Assembly (NCBI GenBank): GCA_958299035.1
Contig: CATQJL010000316.1
Coordinates: 26,666,012-26,730,011 of the forward strand
Direction of reading: 5' to 3'
Source of the DNA: Cylicocyclus nassatus
Lineage: Eukaryota; Nematoda; Chromadorea; Rhabditida; Strongylidae
Length of the DNA stretch: 64,000 nucleotides
Both the position numbers and the translations under genes were made by a program. Positions 1 through 10,711 of the stretch are shown here, piece by piece. The notes under the pieces are model-generated. The model saw only the letters and a program-made list of their open reading frames with translations, was not told the origin of the DNA and did no database searches. Each line of letters starts with the position of its first letter. Position 1 is the stretch's first letter.

Positions 1-481
1 TGTTCACAAAGGTTTCTTCGGCAGTTTTTAAAGGCAGTGTCCGGGCCTTTAAGACCTCGTCTTCCCTTGGCTGGTTCCAGTATTTTGGCTTGCCTGTACT
101 TCCTGAAATCCTTCTGCAAAGCTGTTCTGCAACTGGCGTTGGCTATCAGTCGCTCGAGATGAATGGCATTCAGATTTGGCCCCAAAAATCTTCTTCTTTC
201 GAGTGATTTCTTGATGGTCTTCCAAATGCGTTCCAGGTTCCTCTCGTAATTCACTGAGTGCACTCTCCGCAGGCTCGTAATCCTTTTGAAAGCCGGTCGT
301 AGTCGTACGTTGGGTCCTCCTGGATGGGCCAGTCACAACTTGATATGAGCTCTTCCAGCTTTGTACCATCATAAACGCTTTCATCGTTCTTGCGACACTG
401 TGACAGACCTTCTTTTCCAGCTTTCGACGTATCTTCGCTCGAAGGAGGCGGTGATCAGAGAATGCAGAAGGATGGAACTAC
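1..481 (-). pseudogene. RTE-type LINE copy 1, linker between endonuclease and RT (part 1)
   Basis: On the minus strand this stretch encodes the region that follows the endonuclease domain of an RTE-type (craniofacial-development-protein-2-like) LINE. It is directly alignable to the sense copy at about 33735-34200: both contain the blocks NATHLERLIANASC-like / SSRATDSQRQLQNSFA in different frames, so the copy is frameshifted. The reverse transcriptase part would lie left of base 1, outside the window. The element resumes at 2580 after an inserted DNA transposon; the first part ends in the duplicated octamer GGAACTAC (474-481). It is not a functional gene. Confidence 0.85.
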
Positions 482-489
482 TATACTTG

Positions 490-870
490 GGTCCGAATCG
501 AATAGAAATTCGATCATTCGAATAAAACATTTGAATATATTCGTATTCGAAATTCGATATTCGGAGTTCTTCCATTTTCGAATAATACTCGAAACTCGAA
601 TAATTGAGAAAACGGGGTTTCGAATAAAATTCGAAACTCGAATGATCAAAAAACAGGGTTTCGAATAAAATTCGAAAACTCGAATAATCAAAAAACAGGG
701 TTTCGAATAAAATTCGAAAACTCGAATAATCAAAAAACGAGGTTTCGAATATTATTCGAAAACTCGAATAATCAAAAAACGGGGTTTCGAATAGATTTTA
801 TTCGAATGTTTTATTCGAATGTTTTTTCGAATTTGTATTCGAATGTACTCCGTATTCAGATTATTCGACT
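490..870. repeat. Left subterminal ATTCGAA repeat block
   Basis: Roughly 35-45-bp imperfect tandem units of the form TCGAATAAAATTCGAAA-CTCGAATAATCAAAAAAC recur about five times, each with one or two ATTCGAAT-like palindromes. A related but shorter block lies at the other end (2340-2570). Such subterminal motifs are typical transposase-binding arrays in hAT elements. Confidence 0.8.
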
Positions 871-1439
871 TTGTTGCAGAGCCAACTGCTGAGCATCAAG
901 CTCATTTCGTCCGCGTTTTTTTGCAAAACTCGGTAATGCATCTTTTGCATCTGGTATACCTTTGAACTGCATGGAGGGTCGCATTTTTCCGACTGCTTGC
1001 GACACTAAAAAAAATCATATGTGGATTTTAATTGATGTTTTTTCGATCAATGAGATTTTTCGCACTGCTATTGGCACCAAATCAGCAAAGAAGATATCAA
1101 ATTCAAGCTCATGTTCTGAGTTCATACTCAATTGAAGTGCCTTTTTTCTTTTTTTTGCATTGCTCATGCTTGCGGTATGCAAAGCCCACACTAGTGAGCA
1201 CTCTTGCTCGCATAAATTATTGCAAAACTGCCTATTCGTTACCTTGAAGTTTTTTGCGAACTGGTGTATATTGAGTAAAGGACATCGCAGTTGTAGTGCA
1301 GGATTAGACGGTTTAGATCGCCGTACGCGATTTGCCAGTTAAGAGATGTTTACAGATGTAATAGCAGCTTACCACAAATGTTTAGCGTGTACAACATACT
1401 AAAAAGATAAATGCCCTGCATTCTGTACTTTCAGAATAG

Positions 1440-1505
1440 GTTTTGGACAATTTGAGTATTGCCATACCACGTCGCCACTGAAATGCCTGCAGTATGCTCG
1501 GGGTT
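1440..1505. repeat. Degenerate half of the 47.7-kb foldback MITE
   Basis: The stretch reading GGACAATTTGAGTATTGCC... then GTCGCCACTGAAATGC and GTATGCTCGGGG matches the right arm of the MITE at 47692-47922 (GGACAACTGGAATATTGCC, GTCGCGACTGAAATCG, GTATGCCCGGC). It lies inside the hAT-like element, so the fragment was captured or inserted there. Confidence 0.5.
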
Positions 1506-2004
1506 ATAGGGGCATTCGTGCTCGCTTCGCGGAGGAAACCACATGCATTCGTCCACGACTAGCTTATACCACACAAGACGAAAGTCTCCGATGAACAGGC
1601 AATGTATCGTAAAGGCCGTCCGCGCTGGGCGCGGAGAGTGCGCAAGGTGTGCACTGCGTGTCACTCCTCTTCCTTCCTGCACTTTCGCCGCCTGTTTTCT
1701 CTGCGTCTCTTTCAGTCATGAACCACCTTCAGTGGACGCAACCGCGTTGCTCTCCGAGCACAGCGCGGACGGCCTATAGCATTTGTGGAATTTAAGTACA
1801 TATGTGGCCACCTTATTGCTTCAAAAGATCGCACACCTAGCGCTATGAATCTGAACAGCTCGTTAGGTGCTTACACCAAGTTGCAATGTTTCTCATTTTT
1901 AGATTTTAGCTCCAGCCAATTTTATCTTTACTCTGCTAAACGTCTTTGAAATCTAGTGGAAGTCTGAAAATTAAGGCCTGCTGTCGAACAAAGCCAGTGA
2001 GGGT

Positions 2005-2305
2005 GTTGATTATGGATAAAAATTTACTTTATCGATTTTATCGCTTTTTGGAAAATCTTGAGCTACGAGGTTGGGAGTTGGTACAAGGGGGTAAGTGAGT
2101 TTGCTGATTATGGATAAAAATTTACTTTATCGATTTTATCGATTTTTGGAAAATTTTGAGCTACGAGTTTGGGAGTTGGTACAAAGGGGTAAGGAGGGTG
2201 CTGATTAAAACCGAAATCTATTTTATTGATTTCAGCAACTTTTGGAAAATTTTGAGCTAGGAGATGGTATAGGGGTACTAGGGGGCTGATTATGATTGGA
2301 TCGGC
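2005..2305. repeat. About 97-bp tandem repeat, roughly three units
   Basis: The phrase TGATTATGGATAAAAATTTAC begins near 2008 and again near 2105. Each unit continues with a TTATCGATTTTATCG segment, then TTTTGAGCTACGAG, GGGAGTTGGTACAA and a GGGGTAAG run. A third, more diverged unit follows from about 2200. The same ingredients recur at 24.3-24.8 and 26.5-27.06 kb as a dispersed repeat. Confidence 0.75.
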
Positions 2306-2579
2306 TTTAGCCAGATATGTCGGCAAGTTTGAGATGTGATTGCTTTAGTTATTCGATAAATCATTCGAATATTTATTCGAAATTGGACTTCCAATGTTCG
2401 AATATATTCGATATTCATTCATTCGCTATTTTTGATTTTCCGAATTTATTCGAAATTCATTTATTCGATATTTTTGATTTTCCGAATTTATTCGATATTT
2501 GTTTATTCGAGATTTTTTATTTTCGAATTTATTCGATATTCATTCATTCGATGAAAAATTATCGAATTACCCAAGTATA

Positions 2580-3392
2580 GGAACTACTGAGACATCGAAC
2601 AAGCTCTACCTTCGGTTAGTGAGAATGTAATCGATCTCCGCGTGAATCGTTCTGTTGGGCGATTCTCTCCACCGGCGTGTTCTTTCTTTGTGAATATAGA
2701 ATTTCAAGGAAAAGTCGTGCGGCGGACAAAAGCCTGACAAGACGGTTGCATTTTCGTTCCAGAGCCCATATCCAGAGTTTCTGATCCTATATTCCTTTTC
2801 TAGTGGCATCCCGAATTTCACGTTGGAGTCGCCACAACAAACTTCTCGAAGGACTTTTCGGACGACCTCCTCCACGTCTTCGTAGAAAGCATCTAGTTCT
2901 GAGTCGTCAGCTGCTGATGTTGGAGACTAGCGGTTGATAATGCTGATGGTCTTCTGGCGTCGAGGTCGTGATCGAAATGATAGGATCTTATGCGAATTGA
3001 CAAGATGGACGATAGATTTCGCGATAGAACCTTCTCACTAGAATTAATGAGAATCCCATTACTCTGTTGCACATCCTTCCTGTAGCGATGGTGGAGACTG
3101 TCCTGCGAGGTGCAGAGCATGAGGCAATCTCCATGGCGTATAGTGCGCGCACATGTGTCGTTTTGTCCCGTCCAAAAACACCCTGAGGACCCTAATATCG
3201 GTCTTGCTATCATCCTTCGCCCTAGAAGGGATCTGATGTTCAGGTTTTCCCTATCTTCTTCTAGCTGGTGAAGTAATAAGAATTATTCCTACAAGGGCAG
3301 ACTCATCAAGCCTACTCTTGGTTTCCGTGAAAGCGATCGCTATCCCCGGGTGTGGAGCGGAAACAGCTAGCGCTTAGAAAGCCAGACGGCTT
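2580..3392 (-). pseudogene. RTE-type LINE copy 1, endonuclease and 5' part (part 2)
   Basis: This is the continuation of the antisense LINE on the other side of the hAT-like insertion. The minus-strand translation shows the apurinic-like endonuclease segment (KEYRI..SGYGLWNEN, then HAEIDYILTNRR near 2606-2640), colinear with the sense copy at 33420-33720. The part at about 3265-3390 matches the 5' untranslated stretch at 32770-32900 of the sense copy (CCGTCTGGCTT, CCCGGGG, AGTCTGCCCTTGTAGG-like blocks). It contains stops and frameshifts. It ends where a CR1-like LINE tail abuts. Confidence 0.8.
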
Positions 3393-6300
3393 TATTTTAT
3401 CTATTTATTATATGCACTCAAGGTGCGCCATTAAAAAAAAGAACGCAAAAACACTACAAAGTCTAGCCCGAAACACATATTGAGTAGAACTCGCTGTCTG
3501 CTGACCAGACTTTTACAGTTGATAAAAATGGTGTTCAAAGAAGGCCAAAGCAAAAGGAATGAAATAAGACAGTAGTTTGGTAGCATCGTTCCGTCACTAG
3601 TGCACAGAAGCGCCAGTGATTTATCAGCAACGCTATTACTCAGTGCAGGCTGTTAGATGTAGCTTTGACGCTAGGCATTCAAAAATGTTGTAGTTAGCGT
3701 AGTGCCCAAAATAATAGAGCATGATGTGTTTCCATGGTGGATTACCAACAACATGGATTCATCACTTTCGAGTGGTCCGCTCTGGAGGTAGTACCTAGGC
3801 GATATGGCTAGACCACGTGTACCTAGGCCTCCATTATACTACCTACCGCCTCCACTTCCCTCCTGCTTGAGCAACGTGGGCAAATATGAATGCGCGATTA
3901 AGGCTTAAAAACAGCACAGACTTTTCGGATGTAGGATTTCGATTGGCCGGGTAATTCACTTGGAAAACTTCACTTAGCGCACTGATTAGTTGAGAAAAAG
4001 AAACTGAATATCAGATTTCGTGAGAGAAGCATGGTCAGCTGGTGTAAATAATAGGAAAAAAATTGATAGTGTGACCAGCCAACTTATCAATCCAGCACAT
4101 AAAAATCTGAGTCACATCAAAAATTGTTGGGAATCAAGAACATCTTTGATAGATGCCAGATAATCAGCTGTATTAAACAATGAGTCATCACTCATCCGAT
4201 GTAAGCTATGAGACGAAGTAAGCCATAAAATCCATAAAATGTAGTTTAACAATATAGAAAACACCTGAGTTGTCATTTTGAGAATCAACACAAATATGAA
4301 TGAGAATCGCCTTCTATAGTTTTTGTTAGGTCAAAATTTTGTAACGCTTTTTTAAAAGTAGAACAATTTTTGGCTGATAGCAGTTTTGAAGGCAATCATC
4401 TTAATCAGCGTGCACAACGATAGAATAAAAAGATGAAAAGTCCCGAATAACAGCATTTGCCAAGTCTGGGGTAATGGAGATTGAAGCCTCTCATTCTGCT
4501 ACTTACTGGTCTAAAAACCCAAAAGTCACTAGCCGGGAGGTCAATTTCTTTACGCAGTAGGCCAAAGCAAAATGCTAAGTCAGCAATATCGTCGCTGTTT
4601 CAGAGTTTTTAGCTTAGTGAACTCGAGTCGTTTATCATAATCAGGAAAAGTTGTCAATTTTTTAGAACATAACATTCGAAAAAAGGCCATTCGAGTAAAA
4701 GTGTGCTGAACTTTTTCAAGCTTGATGATTTCTTTTTTCGATATGGTTTCCATACTTGAGAGCAATACCCAAGATGTGGAAGCACGCAAGTTTTATATAG
4801 TCGTATAGTCGTATAAGTACAACGGAATCACTTGAATGGATACATCGAAAGATTGCGAATAGAGTAAGAGTAGAGTAAGCTTCATTGACGACGATGGGCA
4901 TTAATTAATGGCCTTTCCCTAAATTCTGACAAATGTTCCTATTTACATCTGGGCAAAATCACCTCGTGTGAATACGTAGTAAATGGATCTGTTTTACTTT
5001 CTACTTCCTTAGTTAGAGACTTGGGAGTTTTTATTGATTACCGCTAAGGCAGACTGCAGAGAATTGTGCACTCTATGGATATCATTTTCATTATAGGAAG
5101 CGTATAATTTGATATCATCGGCATAGATTTGTACAATGATTCCATTTACATTGAGTAGGTCAGGTAATTCAATAGTGAATACAAGGAACAGTAAGTGGGA
5201 GAGCACACCACCCTGGGAAACCCCACTAGTGCACTTATACTCACCAGAAAACGATTGACCCACTCTAACAGTCATAACCCTGTCTTGAAGGTATGACCTA
5301 AACCAGCACAGAAGGTTTCCGGAAATTCCAAATCTTTGCAGCTTTGATATCAGAATATCATGCCGAATCCTATCAAAGGCTTTGGAAAGATCAACGTAGA
5401 TAACATCGATTGACTTTCCAGAATTAATAGCCCTTCTCCAATCAAAAATGCTCTTGACAAGGTTTGTGGTAGTAGTTCTTTTCGAGATAAAGCCATGTAG
5501 TTGAGGTGGAATTCTATAAAGCTTTTTGATCCAGAAACTTATCTTATTCCTTATCTCTCCATCACTTTTATTGGGTTTGGAGTAAGGCTTATGGGACGAA
5601 AATCAGACACTTTAATGGCATTGGCAATTTTTAAGATAGGCGTAACCATAGCTTTTTTCCAGAGAGAAGGTACCTCACAAAATACATGGAGAGATTGAAT
5701 ATATCAGCAAAAGGCTGAGAAGAAACGTCAGCGCATTTTTTGTAAATAATCGGTGGGATGCCGTCGTACGGTTCTGTGCAAGAGAACTTGAGAGATTTCA
5801 AGATAATCCGGACATCAGACTCATAAAAGTGTACAAAACTAAGAGTATGATGGGCATCAGATAGGATAGGTAACGGACTAACAGAAGAGCATTTGGTAAA
5901 TACACTAGCAAAATATTCCCCAACGCTTCTGCTCTCTCGCTACCATTGACACAGTGCTTTCCAGATGCATCCAAAAGAATAAAAGAGCTTCAATTTTTTT
6001 GCATTCTATTACATATGTATTCAAAGAAACTCCTAACATTAACTTTAGAAGACAGTCGCCTTTCATAATTGGCTAGAAATTTTTTGAGACGAAAATCTAA
6101 GTCGGAACAAACTTTTTTATACAGCGAACTTGACAAAGGGTTCTGTAAGGTTTGAAATAGATTTCGGTTCTGGTCTAGAAGCGCACTGATTTGGCCTGGG
6201 TAACGGAAACCCGTAGAATTCTTGGGAGATCTCATCTCAAATAAGGCATTCCAGTTTATATCACAAAAGAAGCTATTTAGGGCAGCATAGTCAAATTTCG

Positions 6301-7020
6301 AAAAATCGGGAGTAGGACAGAATATCTCCGAAAAGCAACAGCCTTTAACATGAAATATAATGATGTTGTGGTCTGAAGTAGCGAGAGGAGGAAGTACTCT
6401 GACAATTCGTATATCAGTTGAGGAAAAAATTAGGTCAAGAAGATGACTACCATGGGTGGTTCAGTTCACCCACATATTGTGTATAGCCATAATTGGTAAA
6501 AAAATTCCTTCAGACGATTAGAATTTTGATCCAAGGAAATGAGGTGATTCCAATCAATGTGGAGGTTGAAATCGCCTAAAATAATAATATCTTTGGTCTT
6601 TGAAGATGTCAGATCTAGAGCAACTTTTATGAGCTGTTCGTCATCATATCTCGTACTACCGGGTGGACGATATATAGTGATGAACTCACAAAGCTGGGGC
6701 CATGTAGGCACAGTAATTCGATTGAAATTAGATCGATATTGGAGACGGTATGTTGATGCACATTTCGGACGGATATGTCGCCTTTGATGCAGCAAACGCC
6801 TCCCCCGATTCTATCATGACGATCATCACGGTAAATTACATATGGCAAATTAGAAATGGTTTCGGAATCAAGAATCTTTGGGGACAGCCAAGTTTTGGTT
6901 ATGAATACAATGACAGGCTTACGAAAGCAAAGAAAACGATGTAAGTGATCTATCTTATTGACTAGGCTACGAGAATTATAAAGGTAACACTTCAAATAAT
7001 CAGTCGTACCATGCAAATTT
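3388..7020 (-). pseudogene. CR1-like non-LTR retrotransposon (endonuclease + reverse transcriptase), decayed, antisense
   Basis: Read on the minus strand from 7020 downward. An endonuclease domain (YNSRSLVNKIDHL, FITKTWLSPKI, ILGDFNLHIDW, about 6500-7016) is followed by a linker and then a reverse transcriptase. RT motifs visible are VSDFRPISLTPNPIKV (about 5560-5640), VIYVDLSKAFDRIRHD (about 5370-5410), TSGVSQGGVLSHLLF (about 5190-5235) and the catalytic YADD (about 5115-5130). The C-terminal LEKVQHTFTRMAFFR block is at about 4670-4720. The reading frame breaks many times, and 4897-5045 is inverted. The 3' end near 3390-3440 has an ATAATAAATAGATAAAATAA-type tail, typical of CR1/L2-like elements. 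The reading from about 4290 down to 3440 is probable 3' UTR with no coding signal. Clade assignment is inference. Confidence 0.85.
4897..5045 (+). pseudogene. Inverted internal segment of the CR1-like LINE
   Basis: In this 150-base piece the coding strand is plus: it reads NGLSLNSDKCSYLHLG ... NGSVLL..SLVRDLGVFIDY. This is the RT thumb-side block that should directly follow the YADD block ending at about 5045 on the minus strand. The flanks on both sides code on the minus strand. The segment is therefore in the correct place but flipped. Confidence 0.8.
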
Positions 7021-7511
7021 AATGGTTTACCGAATTTTTTTGACGAAGCTCAGATCTGCGCTTGAGCTGGCCTCTACATAGCCCAACTCTTGGGTTGGCT
7101 CAATCTCGGAATGACTAGAGTTTCGTTATTTTCGCAGCTATGCAAACGAGCTTATAGTTGTGCAGACAACGAGACATGAAAGTTATCTGATTGATAACGA
7201 TTCATACGGTGTTTTGGAACTACGATTTGAAAGACATCTGCGATTTAGACGCATCTCAGAACGCTAGACTGCTACAGTTATCCAATTTTGTGCTACGCAG
7301 GCGTATTTTCAAGAATTATTATTTTGGCCTCAATTAATTCATAAATTTCCGAATTAAGTATCAGCAGTGTTTACTCGCTTTATTTTAGTGGGCATTTTTG
7401 AGAGAAGAGAAAAGGCTGACGAATAGACATTTATAAAATTGTAAAGTTTTGAAGTAAGTACGCAGACCGCAGAGTTTAAGCAATAAGAGAGTACATTTCT
7501 CGAAAGACAGA
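7021..7511. other. No gene seen
   Basis: AT-rich sequence after the 5' end of the CR1-like LINE. It may include 5' untranslated LINE sequence, but I see no domain or repeat boundary that fixes this. Confidence 0.4.
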
Positions 7512-8091
7512 TCAAGCAAGTTTACTTGTGTATTGCAAAAATTTTAGCTGGTGGAAACAAATACATGCTTGATCAATCGTAAACCCTAGATTTTTTGAAT
7601 AAGCAAAGATGTGGCAGTTACCAGGCGACAATCCAAAGGCCAGAAATCGGTTTTTCTTTCCCCAAGGCGCTTTTTTCGGTAGGTAAATGCATTTGGACTC
7701 AAGTCTGTCTTGAAAATATATTTGAAGTTTATCAACACTGTTCAAAACATTCTCCATATCGAAGAGCTGTTCAGTGAGTGAATTTGAAAACGCTTTTTCG
7801 GCTCTTTCTTGCTCAGGTTGCATGCTCAGCTACTTCGTATGAAGTGACTTCGCAAAAGCAGAGTTTTTGGAGTTGCCTTACTGATGGTCTAAAGTTGTAC
7901 ATCCCAATTAAGCAAAAATCAAAGCAGGAGAAGCTTTGACGTAAGCGTTCCACAACCTTTTGAATAGTATGTAAGTCTTGCTGTGAAGGCCCTTTGTTTA
8001 CCCTTTGATTCAACGGTAATGACGGCTGGAAGGCGATTGCTTGCACCCGCGACACAGTCTGCTCTCTCTCGCGAGCGTGCTTCCTAACCAT
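7512..8091 (-). CDS. Candidate exon(s) of an unrecognised gene
   Basis: Two adjacent minus-strand open stretches in different frames have protein-like composition. One (7823 down to 7512, 103 residues) starts MQPEQERAEKAF and continues LFDMENVLNSVDKLQIYF, with a charged helix-like start and a hydrophobic aromatic end. The other (8091 down to 7813) includes RLRQSFSCFDFCLIGMYNF. I recognise no family and can set no splice sites that join them. They may be exons of one gene, fragments of a transposon gene, or chance ORFs. Confidence 0.2.
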
Positions 8092-8410
8092 TCTCTAGCC
8101 TCAATTAGGCCTCGACGCCCCGCCTTCTAGCTGCAGTCCCGTTCAATCAAAGGGTATATTGTCATTCATTTGTCTACTAAACTTGCACATTTTTTGAAAT
8201 AGCTTCTTGTTCTTGATTATCTGCATCCGCGCTCGTACAGCCGCACGCCGTAACCATTTTTTGCTTGATTATTGATCATTTTGATCGATTTAGGCCATAT
8301 GCTGATTGCAGTGTAAAATTTCTGCGAAAGAGCTTAGATTTTTCTTGGAAACGAGCTAAGAACGCAACCGCTTTGACAGAAAAATGCGAAAGCGCAACAT
8401 GAAAACCACT

Positions 8411-8910
8411 CAAAGGCAGCGTCCAGGTAAATATGCTCTCACGTGAAAAGTAATTTTGAGGCCCTAAATAATATTCCGCCGAAGCGGCAGCTTAAATGGT
8501 GCACTCACGGCTGAGATATTGGGCTCCAAAGTATGCCCCGTGGCCGTATTCGCATAGATTCCTCGGCACATCAGTTTCGCGTTTTGAAGCCCAATATCGT
8601 AGCCGTGAGTGCACTAAATACCGCTCACAGAACGTGCAAAATTTCCATGAATGTCGCAGAATTCCGGGAATTCCGCGAAGGTTCGCGAAATTCCGAAAAT
8701 TTCGCGACATTTTCGGAATTTCGCGACATTCCCGGAATTTCGTGAACCTTCGCGGAATTTCCGGAATTCTGCGATATTCACGAAAATTTTGCACATTCTG
8801 TGAGCGGTATTGTATCTAAGCTGTCGCTTGGGCAGAGTCTTATTGAGGGCCTCAAGATCTTTCCACGTGAGAGCCCCATAGGTCCAGATTTGCCTGGACG
8901 CTGCTTTTAA
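8411..8910. mobile_element. Foldback MITE, family A (AAAGGCAGCGTCCAGG ends), copy 1
   Basis: The left end AAAGGCAGCGTCCAGG (8412 on) pairs with CCTGGACGCTGCTTTT (about 8893-8908). The inverted arms continue inward through CTCTCACGTG / CACGTGAGAG and GGCCCTAAATAA / ATTGAGGGCC. A second foldback (8618-8810) sits at the centre. Other family members: 10329-10711, 16540-16903 and, with different interiors, 10708-11053 and 52682-53135. No coding capacity. Confidence 0.8.
8618..8810. mobile_element. Nested foldback MITE, family B (ATACCGCTCA ends), TTCCG-rich interior
   Basis: The ends ATACCGCTCACAGAA (8618 on) and TTCTGTGAGCGGTAT (to 8810) are inverted copies. The interior is an almost continuous palindrome built from GAATTCCGGGAATTCC, TTCGCGAAATTCCG and related words. 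It interrupts the family A element at 8411-8910. Elements at 27238-27460 and 29328-29552 share the same ends with an unrelated GC-rich interior. Confidence 0.8.
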
Positions 8911-9194
8911 GTCGCCTGTCCTTTTCTTTTCTTTATTCTATTTATATTCGCTCAATCCCCTCTTTCAGATATGACCAATCGGTTATCAACATACTCCTGG
9001 CGAACTTGCATAACCACAATCCTCTAGGCTACGTTGTGAGGACCAGTGCCATCAGATTTCAAAGATGGGCAGCCAAAAATTTATCGGAAAGCGACTTCAA
9101 ATGTGATTGATTGTGTTTTATGTCTCTCCCCCCCCCCCTCCTCTCCACTGCCTCCCAAGTGCAGGTATCCATGAAACTGACAAGGGAAGCTACC

Positions 9195-9650
9195 TAACTT
9201 AGCTCGGCCTTCTGCCAAAGAACATAAATATTCTCAATCAGCTTCAAACGCTGATTCCAAATATGCTATTCCTAGCTGCCACGCACCATTCCGAAGTGAG
9301 CTACGGGCTTTTTCCTGCGCAGAAATAGCATGCTCATCGAAATCACGGGCGTCACTCACCATCATTTAAGTGCTGGTACACCTGCGTCAAGCTTTTTTTA
9401 GTGAGAAAAGATTGGATTTGTACTAATTCGATACTTCATCACCTTTTTCTTGCAGATTTTCATCTACATCTACAAGCAGTCTTCTCATGTTCAATATTAT
9501 ACAAATTTTGCGTGGGAAAAAGTCCACAACTCGCTTCGGAATGGTGCGTGGCAGCTAGCAATAGCATATTTGGAATCAGCGTTTGAAGCTAATTCAGAAT
9601 ATATATGCCTTTTTCCAAAAGGCCGAGCTGACCTAGATAGCTTTCCTTAT
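9195..9650. repeat. Long imperfect inverted repeat
   Basis: The left arm (about 9195-9335: AGCTCGGCCTTCTGCCAAAG, then AAACGCTGATTCCAAATATG, then TGCCACGCACCATTCCGAAG) pairs with the right arm (about 9505-9640: CTTCGGAATGGTGCGTGGCA, CATATTTGGAATCAGCGTTT, AAAAGGCCGAGCT). Arms are about 130-140 bases with a 150-200-base spacer. Probably an old foldback element; ends are not sharp. Confidence 0.75.
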
Positions 9651-10328
9651 GAATACATGAGTGAGTTTTGCAAAATACTTGATCTGTTTTGTTCACGCTC
9701 TTATCTACATGAGAAAGAATTCATGTTTCTGTTCCAGTCTTATCTTACGCTCTAAAAGCACAAAGTCAGCACATAAAAGTGGTTATCTATGCGAAAGTCC
9801 ACATGCACGTTTCTCATTCTGCACGATAAAGTTAATTACAAACGTCATACACTTCTCCAATCCTGCTCACTTAATCCTGTAGCTTGTGATTTGAAAAAAA
9901 CAGATTTCATTATTCGCAAACAATTTATTTATTTATCGTCTTCGGTTCCATAACTCTGACAAAAGCTTGCAAAACATGTTAATCACTTCTGTAAAAATCA
10001 TGAGGTTCAGGCTATCGAATATTTTTATCCTCGTCCCCTTTCCTCGCGGTTCACGGAATAGCGCAGATTCATCATGTTACCGTGACCCAATATTTTCGCA
10101 GTATGTTCCCCTTACATGAGTGAAGAGAAACGAGTATCTTTCTCTAGGAGAAACGATTTTGAATGAAGCTCCTGTTGTGTAGAGAAGAAGGATTATCAGC
10201 GACGACGATATAAAGAAAATACGGAGATTTGAATGCTTTGAAGGTAAGTTGATGATATGTGGAACAACCCCTAAAAAGGTTTGGCAGCCAAGCAAGTGGC
10301 AAGCCAAGGGCTTGTGCTACACTCCATT
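9651..10328. other. No gene seen
   Basis: AT-rich non-coding sequence with short ORFs of no recognisable composition. Confidence 0.4.
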
Positions 10329-10711
10329 GAAGGAAGCGTCCAGGCAAATCTGGACGTATGGGGCTCTCATGCGGACCGTAATTTTGGGGCCCTAGCTAAG
10401 CCACTGCCCAAGCGGCAGCTCAGGGAGTGCTTTAACGGTTGAGATATTTGCCTCGAAATTGGACCTCGGGATCGTATTTTGCATGGATTCGTGGTGCGGC
10501 CCATCAGTTTCATGCGAGGACTCACGCGAAACTGATGGGTTGCGCCATGAATCCATGCGAAATACGACTCCCGGAGTCCAATTTAGAGACGAATATCTCA
10601 GCCGTCAGTGCATGGCCTGAGCTGAGGTTTAACAGTGGCTTACTTAGGACCCCAGAAATACTATCCACGTGAAAGACCCATAAACCAGATTTGTCTGGAT
10701 GCTGCCTTTAA
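10329..10711. mobile_element. Foldback MITE, family A, copy 2
   Basis: The left end GAAGCGTCCAGGCAAATCTG is mirrored by CAGATTTGTCTGGATGCTGC at the right. Inner arms include CATGGATTCGTGG..GCGGCCCATCAGTTTC and its inverted partner. The right end runs directly into the next element through the shared TTTAAAGG. Confidence 0.85.

Larger units (their letters stand above)
482..2579. mobile_element. hAT-like non-autonomous DNA transposon inserted in the RTE LINE
   Basis: Both ends are visible: TATACTTGGGT at 482-492 and its exact reverse complement ACCCAAGTATA at 2569-2579. They are flanked by a perfect 8-bp direct duplication GGAACTAC (474-481 and 2580-2587). Removing the element and one octamer restores continuity with the sense LINE copy near 33715-33760. 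Subterminal regions (about 490-870 and 2340-2570) are packed with ATTCGAA/TTCGAAT motifs. An 8-bp duplication, short TIRs and subterminal repeats are known traits of hAT elements; superfamily assignment is inference. No transposase ORF is seen, so it is non-autonomous or decayed. Confidence 0.85.

Noticed and set aside
9120..9160. CRISPR-like or satellite array
   Set aside because: Only a C-run and short homopolymers; no regularly spaced repeats with unique spacers were found anywhere in the window.
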